A DNA stretch of 64,000 bases, from NCBI RefSeq assembly GCF_900007165.1, contig NZ_CYGY02000064.1, positions 1 through 64,000 on the forward strand. Reading direction: 5' to 3'. The DNA comes from Paraburkholderia piptadeniae (GTDB taxonomy: Bacteria > Pseudomonadota > Gammaproteobacteria > Burkholderiales > Burkholderiaceae). The notes beneath the pieces are model-generated. The model ran no database searches. It had not been told where the DNA came from and was given only the letters and a program-made list of their open reading frames with translations. Both the position numbers and the translations under genes were made by a program. Shown here piece by piece: positions 61,504-64,000 of the stretch. Every line of letters begins with the position of its first letter. Position 1 is the first letter of the stretch.

Positions 61504-62436
61504 TCACGCGCGCGAGCGGCGGCGCGTATGTCCCGCGCGTTTGGACATCGCTTCGTTCACAGCTTCGCGCATGCACTGCGCAACGAGCTCCGACGCATTC
61601 GTGCGCGAGGCGCGCGCGGGCCGCGCAATCACGAGAGGCTGGCGTATGGTTTCTTCGCGAATGGGCCGTTCGATTGCGCCCGTCGACGACGAAGCCATTT
61701 CGCCTTGCGTGATCAGCAGCGACACGCCGAGACCATGCGCGACCATGCCGCGCACGAGTTCGAGCGATGTCGCACGATAGCGCACTTCGGGTGCGAGCCC
61801 GCATTGCCAGAACGGCGCCATCAGGAATTCGCGACTGTGCGGCAGATCGATCAGGATCAGCGGCTCTTTCGCGAGCTCGTGCAGCGACAGCTTGCCCGCC
61901 TTCTTCGCGAGCTTCGATGCGGCGGGCACGAGCGCGTAGGGCTTCAGTTCCGCGAGACACTCGCGTTCGATATCGGCGGGCAGGCCGACGTCGTACATCA
62001 GCGCAAGTTCGATGTGGCTGCTGCGCAATCCTTCTTCGAGCTGCACGAGATCGCCTTCGACGAAGCGTATCGACAGGTCCGGAAAGCGCGCACGAGCAAT
62101 GCGCAGCAACGCGGGCAGATAGACGGGCGCAATCGTGCTGAAGACGCCGATCTGCACTTCCCCTGACGCCGCATTGCCGCTGTCGTCGGCCTCGAACGAT
62201 GCGGCGGCGTGCAGCAGTTGACGCGCTTCCGCGAGCTTGCGCACGCCGAAACGCGTCAGCGTCATCTTTGCGCCCGTTTCGCGCGTGAAGAGCGTGTCGT
62301 CGAACAACGATTCGAGTTCGCGTATCGCGACCGAAATGGACGGCTGCGAGACGTTCAGCTGTTTCGCCGCGGCGGTCGTGCTGCCTGTTTCCGCCGTCGC
62401 CGTGAAGTAGCGCAGAAGCCGCAACGAGACGCGCAT
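61504..62436 (-). CDS. LysR-family transcriptional regulator
   Basis: 310 residues. HTH: LRYFTATAETGSTTAAAKQLNVSQPSISVAIRELESLF. Effector domain (about 90-295) with GEVQIGVFSTIAPVYLPALL. The Arg-rich C-terminus is typical of loose ends in this group. Divergent from the CoA-transferase gene with 99 bases between, which contain the palindrome CCTATAGG at 62446-62453, so it probably controls that pathway. Confidence 0.9.
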   Translation of the reverse strand: MRVSLRLLRYFTATAETGSTTAAAKQLNVSQPSISVAIRELESLFDDTLFTRETGAKMTLTRFGVRKLAEARQLLHAAASFEADDSGNAASGEVQIGVFSTIAPVYLPALLRIARARFPDLSIRFVEGDLVQLEEGLRSSHIELALMYDVGLPADIERECLAELKPYALVPAASKLAKKAGKLSLHELAKEPLILIDLPHSREFLMAPFWQCGLAPEVRYRATSLELVRGMVAHGLGVSLLITQGEMASSSTGAIERPIREETIRQPLVIARPARASRTNASELVAQCMREAVNEAMSKRAGHTRRRSRA

Positions 62437-62535
62437 CGGAAAATCCTATAGGTGCTAGTTCAATTTGATATTTTACTTGATAGGCTACGCAGGCCGAGAA
62501 TCGGCGCATCGAACCCCTCGTGAAAGGAGCCGTCG

Positions 62536-63786
62536 ATGTTCCGTTCGAATCTGCCGATCGAAGGGCTGCGTGTGATCGATTTCTCGCGCGTGCTCGCGGG
62601 CCCTTATTGCACCGCGCTGCTCGGCGATCTGGGCGCCGACGTGATCAAGGTCGAGCCGCCCGCGGGCGACGACTATCGCGCGGTCGGCCCCTTTACCGAA
62701 GACGGCGAGAGCGGTCTGTTCGCCGCGATGAACCGCAACAAGCGAAGCATCGTGCTCGATCTGAAGACCGATGCCGGGCGTGAACTTGCGCGCGCGTTGT
62801 GCGCGGACGCCGATGTCGTCGTCGAGAACTTCAGGCCAGGCGTCGCGGACAAGCTCGGCATCGGTTATGCCGCGTTGAGCGATATCAATCCGTCGCTCGT
62901 GTATGCAAGCGTGTCGGGCTTCGGGCAAACCGGACCCGAATCGCATCGCCCCGCATACGACATCATTCTCCAGGCGATGTGCGGACTCATGGACGCAACC
63001 GGCTCGCCCGACGGACCGCCAACGATGATCGGCGAATCGGTATCGGACGTCGTCAGCGGTCTCTTTGCGTCGTGGGGCGTGCTCGCGGCACTGCTCGCGC
63101 GCGAGCGGAACGGCAAGGGCACGCATGTCGACGTGTCGATGTTCGATGCGACGCTCGGACTGAGCGCGACCCTCGTCGCGCGTTATGCCGCAACGGGAAT
63201 TGCGCCGCGCCGTGTCGGCAACCGTCATCCGTCGTCGGCGCCTTTCGGCGCGTATCGCGCGGCGGACGGCTTCTATGTCGTCGCGGTGCTGAACAATCGC
63301 TTGTTCGGCGCGTTCGCGCACGCCATCGACGCGCCGCATCTCGCGAGCGATCCGCGCTTCGCCAGCGATGCGTCGCGCTGCATTCACGAAGCCGATCTGC
63401 GCGCGACCATCGAGGCATGGTCGGCGTCGCGCACCGTCGACGAAGTCAATCGCACGCTCGGTGACGCGGGCATTCCCGTCGCGCCGATCCGCAATCTGCA
63501 GGAAGCGTTGGAAAGCGATCACGCGGCCCATCGCGCGCTGCTGACGCGAGTGCAGCGCGAAGGCAAACACGCGGCGCGCGTGCCTTCGCAGCCAGTGAAG
63601 TTTTCCGCGTACGAGCTCAATCGTGTGTCGCCTGCGCCGGCGCTTGGCGAGCATGCGGAAGCGCTGTTGCAGCAACTCGGCTACGACGTGAAAGACATCG
63701 CTTCGATGCGCGAGCGCGGCGCGTTTGGCGCACGCGCATCGAATGAGGAGAGCGCATTTCGCAACGAGGAGCGTAACCATGCATAA
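62536..63786 (+). CDS. CaiB/BaiF-family CoA-transferase (class III)
   Basis: 416 residues; AAAGGAG precedes the ATG. Family opening LPIEGLRVIDFSRVLAGPYCTALLGDLGADVIKVE, then NRNKRSIVLDLKT and YASVSGFGQTGPESHRPAYD, where Asp142 is at the place expected for the catalytic aspartate. Transfers CoA between organic acids. Its partner acyl-CoA dehydrogenase overlaps it by eight bases, so a catabolic step on a small dicarboxylic or branched acid is likely. Confidence 0.92.
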   Translation: MFRSNLPIEGLRVIDFSRVLAGPYCTALLGDLGADVIKVEPPAGDDYRAVGPFTEDGESGLFAAMNRNKRSIVLDLKTDAGRELARALCADADVVVENFRPGVADKLGIGYAALSDINPSLVYASVSGFGQTGPESHRPAYDIILQAMCGLMDATGSPDGPPTMIGESVSDVVSGLFASWGVLAALLARERNGKGTHVDVSMFDATLGLSATLVARYAATGIAPRRVGNRHPSSAPFGAYRAADGFYVVAVLNNRLFGAFAHAIDAPHLASDPRFASDASRCIHEADLRATIEAWSASRTVDEVNRTLGDAGIPVAPIRNLQEALESDHAAHRALLTRVQREGKHAARVPSQPVKFSAYELNRVSPAPALGEHAEALLQQLGYDVKDIASMRERGAFGARASNEESAFRNEERNHA

Positions 63787-64000
63787 GCGCCTGGGTGTCG
63801 AGGACAGCGATCTGGAGATTGCCGACGCGATCTCGCGTTTCGCGCAAAGCGAACTTGCGCCGCGTGCCGCGCAAGTCGATCGCGATGAGCTTTCGACCAC
63901 GCGCTATGTCGCGCAACTCGCCGCACTCGGCGTGATGGGCATGAATCTGCCGGAGCGTTGGGGCGGCGTGGATGCGTCCGCTGTCGCGATCGTGCTGTCG
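63779..64000 (+). CDS. Acyl-CoA dehydrogenase, N-terminal part (cut by window end)
   Basis: ATG at 63779 overlaps the CoA-transferase stop by eight bases; 74 codons are visible. DLEIADAISRFAQSELAPRAAQVDRDE, then LAALGVMGMNLPERWGGVDAS, is the N-terminal helical domain of acyl-CoA dehydrogenases. FAD-linked oxidation of an acyl-CoA is expected. The rest is outside the window. Confidence 0.85.
   Translation, partial: MHKRLGVEDSDLEIADAISRFAQSELAPRAAQVDRDELSTTRYVAQLAALGVMGMNLPERWGGVDASAVAIVLS

Noticed and set aside
1..64000. CRISPR arrays, complete insertion sequences and rRNA genes
   Set aside because: No regularly spaced repeats, transposase-like product or rRNA sequence was recognised.

Overview
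The window is high-GC Gram-negative chromosome. Gene content and order point to a betaproteobacterium of the Burkholderia/Paraburkholderia/Caballeronia group: smr-trxB-ftsK-lolA-rarA-serS, minCDE, rph-rdgB-hemW facing yicC-gmk-rpoZ-spoT-greB, an OmpC-like porin, a ClC channel and many LysR-type regulators. The assignment rests on protein resemblance and synteny recalled from memory; no search was run. Most of the window is ordinary core chromosome with short accessory insertions.

Layout. 1-1770: edge of an AT-richer accessory segment with a ParA-like ATPase (cut by the window start, degenerate P-loop) and a tightly coupled RelA/SpoT-type nucleotide synthetase. 1940-8180: TRIC-type channel, Smr protein, thioredoxin reductase, FtsK and LolA. 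8190-13520: LysR regulator, agmatinase-family ureohydrolase, TPR/glycosyltransferase protein and CytX-type permease. 13800-16820: RarA, SerRS and tRNA-Ser(CGA). 17690-30750: a FixL/FixJ-like two-component system, a lone receiver protein, then a compact operon of a glycine-zipper protein, a tripartite RND efflux pump and PqiABC. Two near-identical palindromes (GGACCAAGGTCCAAT) precede the lone receiver gene and the efflux operon, which suggests one regulatory circuit. 30990-38400: Map, a GNAT acetyltransferase, MinCDE, small envelope proteins, a ClC channel and heptosyltransferase I. 39040-42290: a tiny lipoprotein, a tiny membrane protein, an MHS-family transporter, a TonB-like lipoprotein and tRNA-Ser(TGA). 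42340-51270: HemW/RdgB/Rph, YicC/Gmk/RpoZ/SpoT, a NinX-like protein, two duplicated tRNA-Arg(ACG) genes and GreB. 51400-54000: porin, a strong candidate small RNA, a short hypothetical gene and a cold-shock protein. 54270-56530: an exonuclease/GIY-YIG fusion, a secreted chorismate mutase and an unlisted 49-residue protein. 56750-61450: a four-gene operon (DUF2946 protein, TonB-dependent receptor, BNR-repeat protein, thioredoxin-like protein), probably for metal (copper?) handling. 61500-64000: a LysR regulator divergent from a CoA-transferase and an acyl-CoA dehydrogenase cut by the window end.

Most worth following: (i) the candidate small RNA at 52976-53062, three perfect stem-loops with CUCC motifs and a T8 tail; (ii) the RND-PqiABC fused operon with its shared operator-like palindromes; (iii) the degenerate-P-loop ParA plus alarmone-synthetase pair at the left edge. 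No CRISPR array, complete insertion sequence or rRNA gene was seen.
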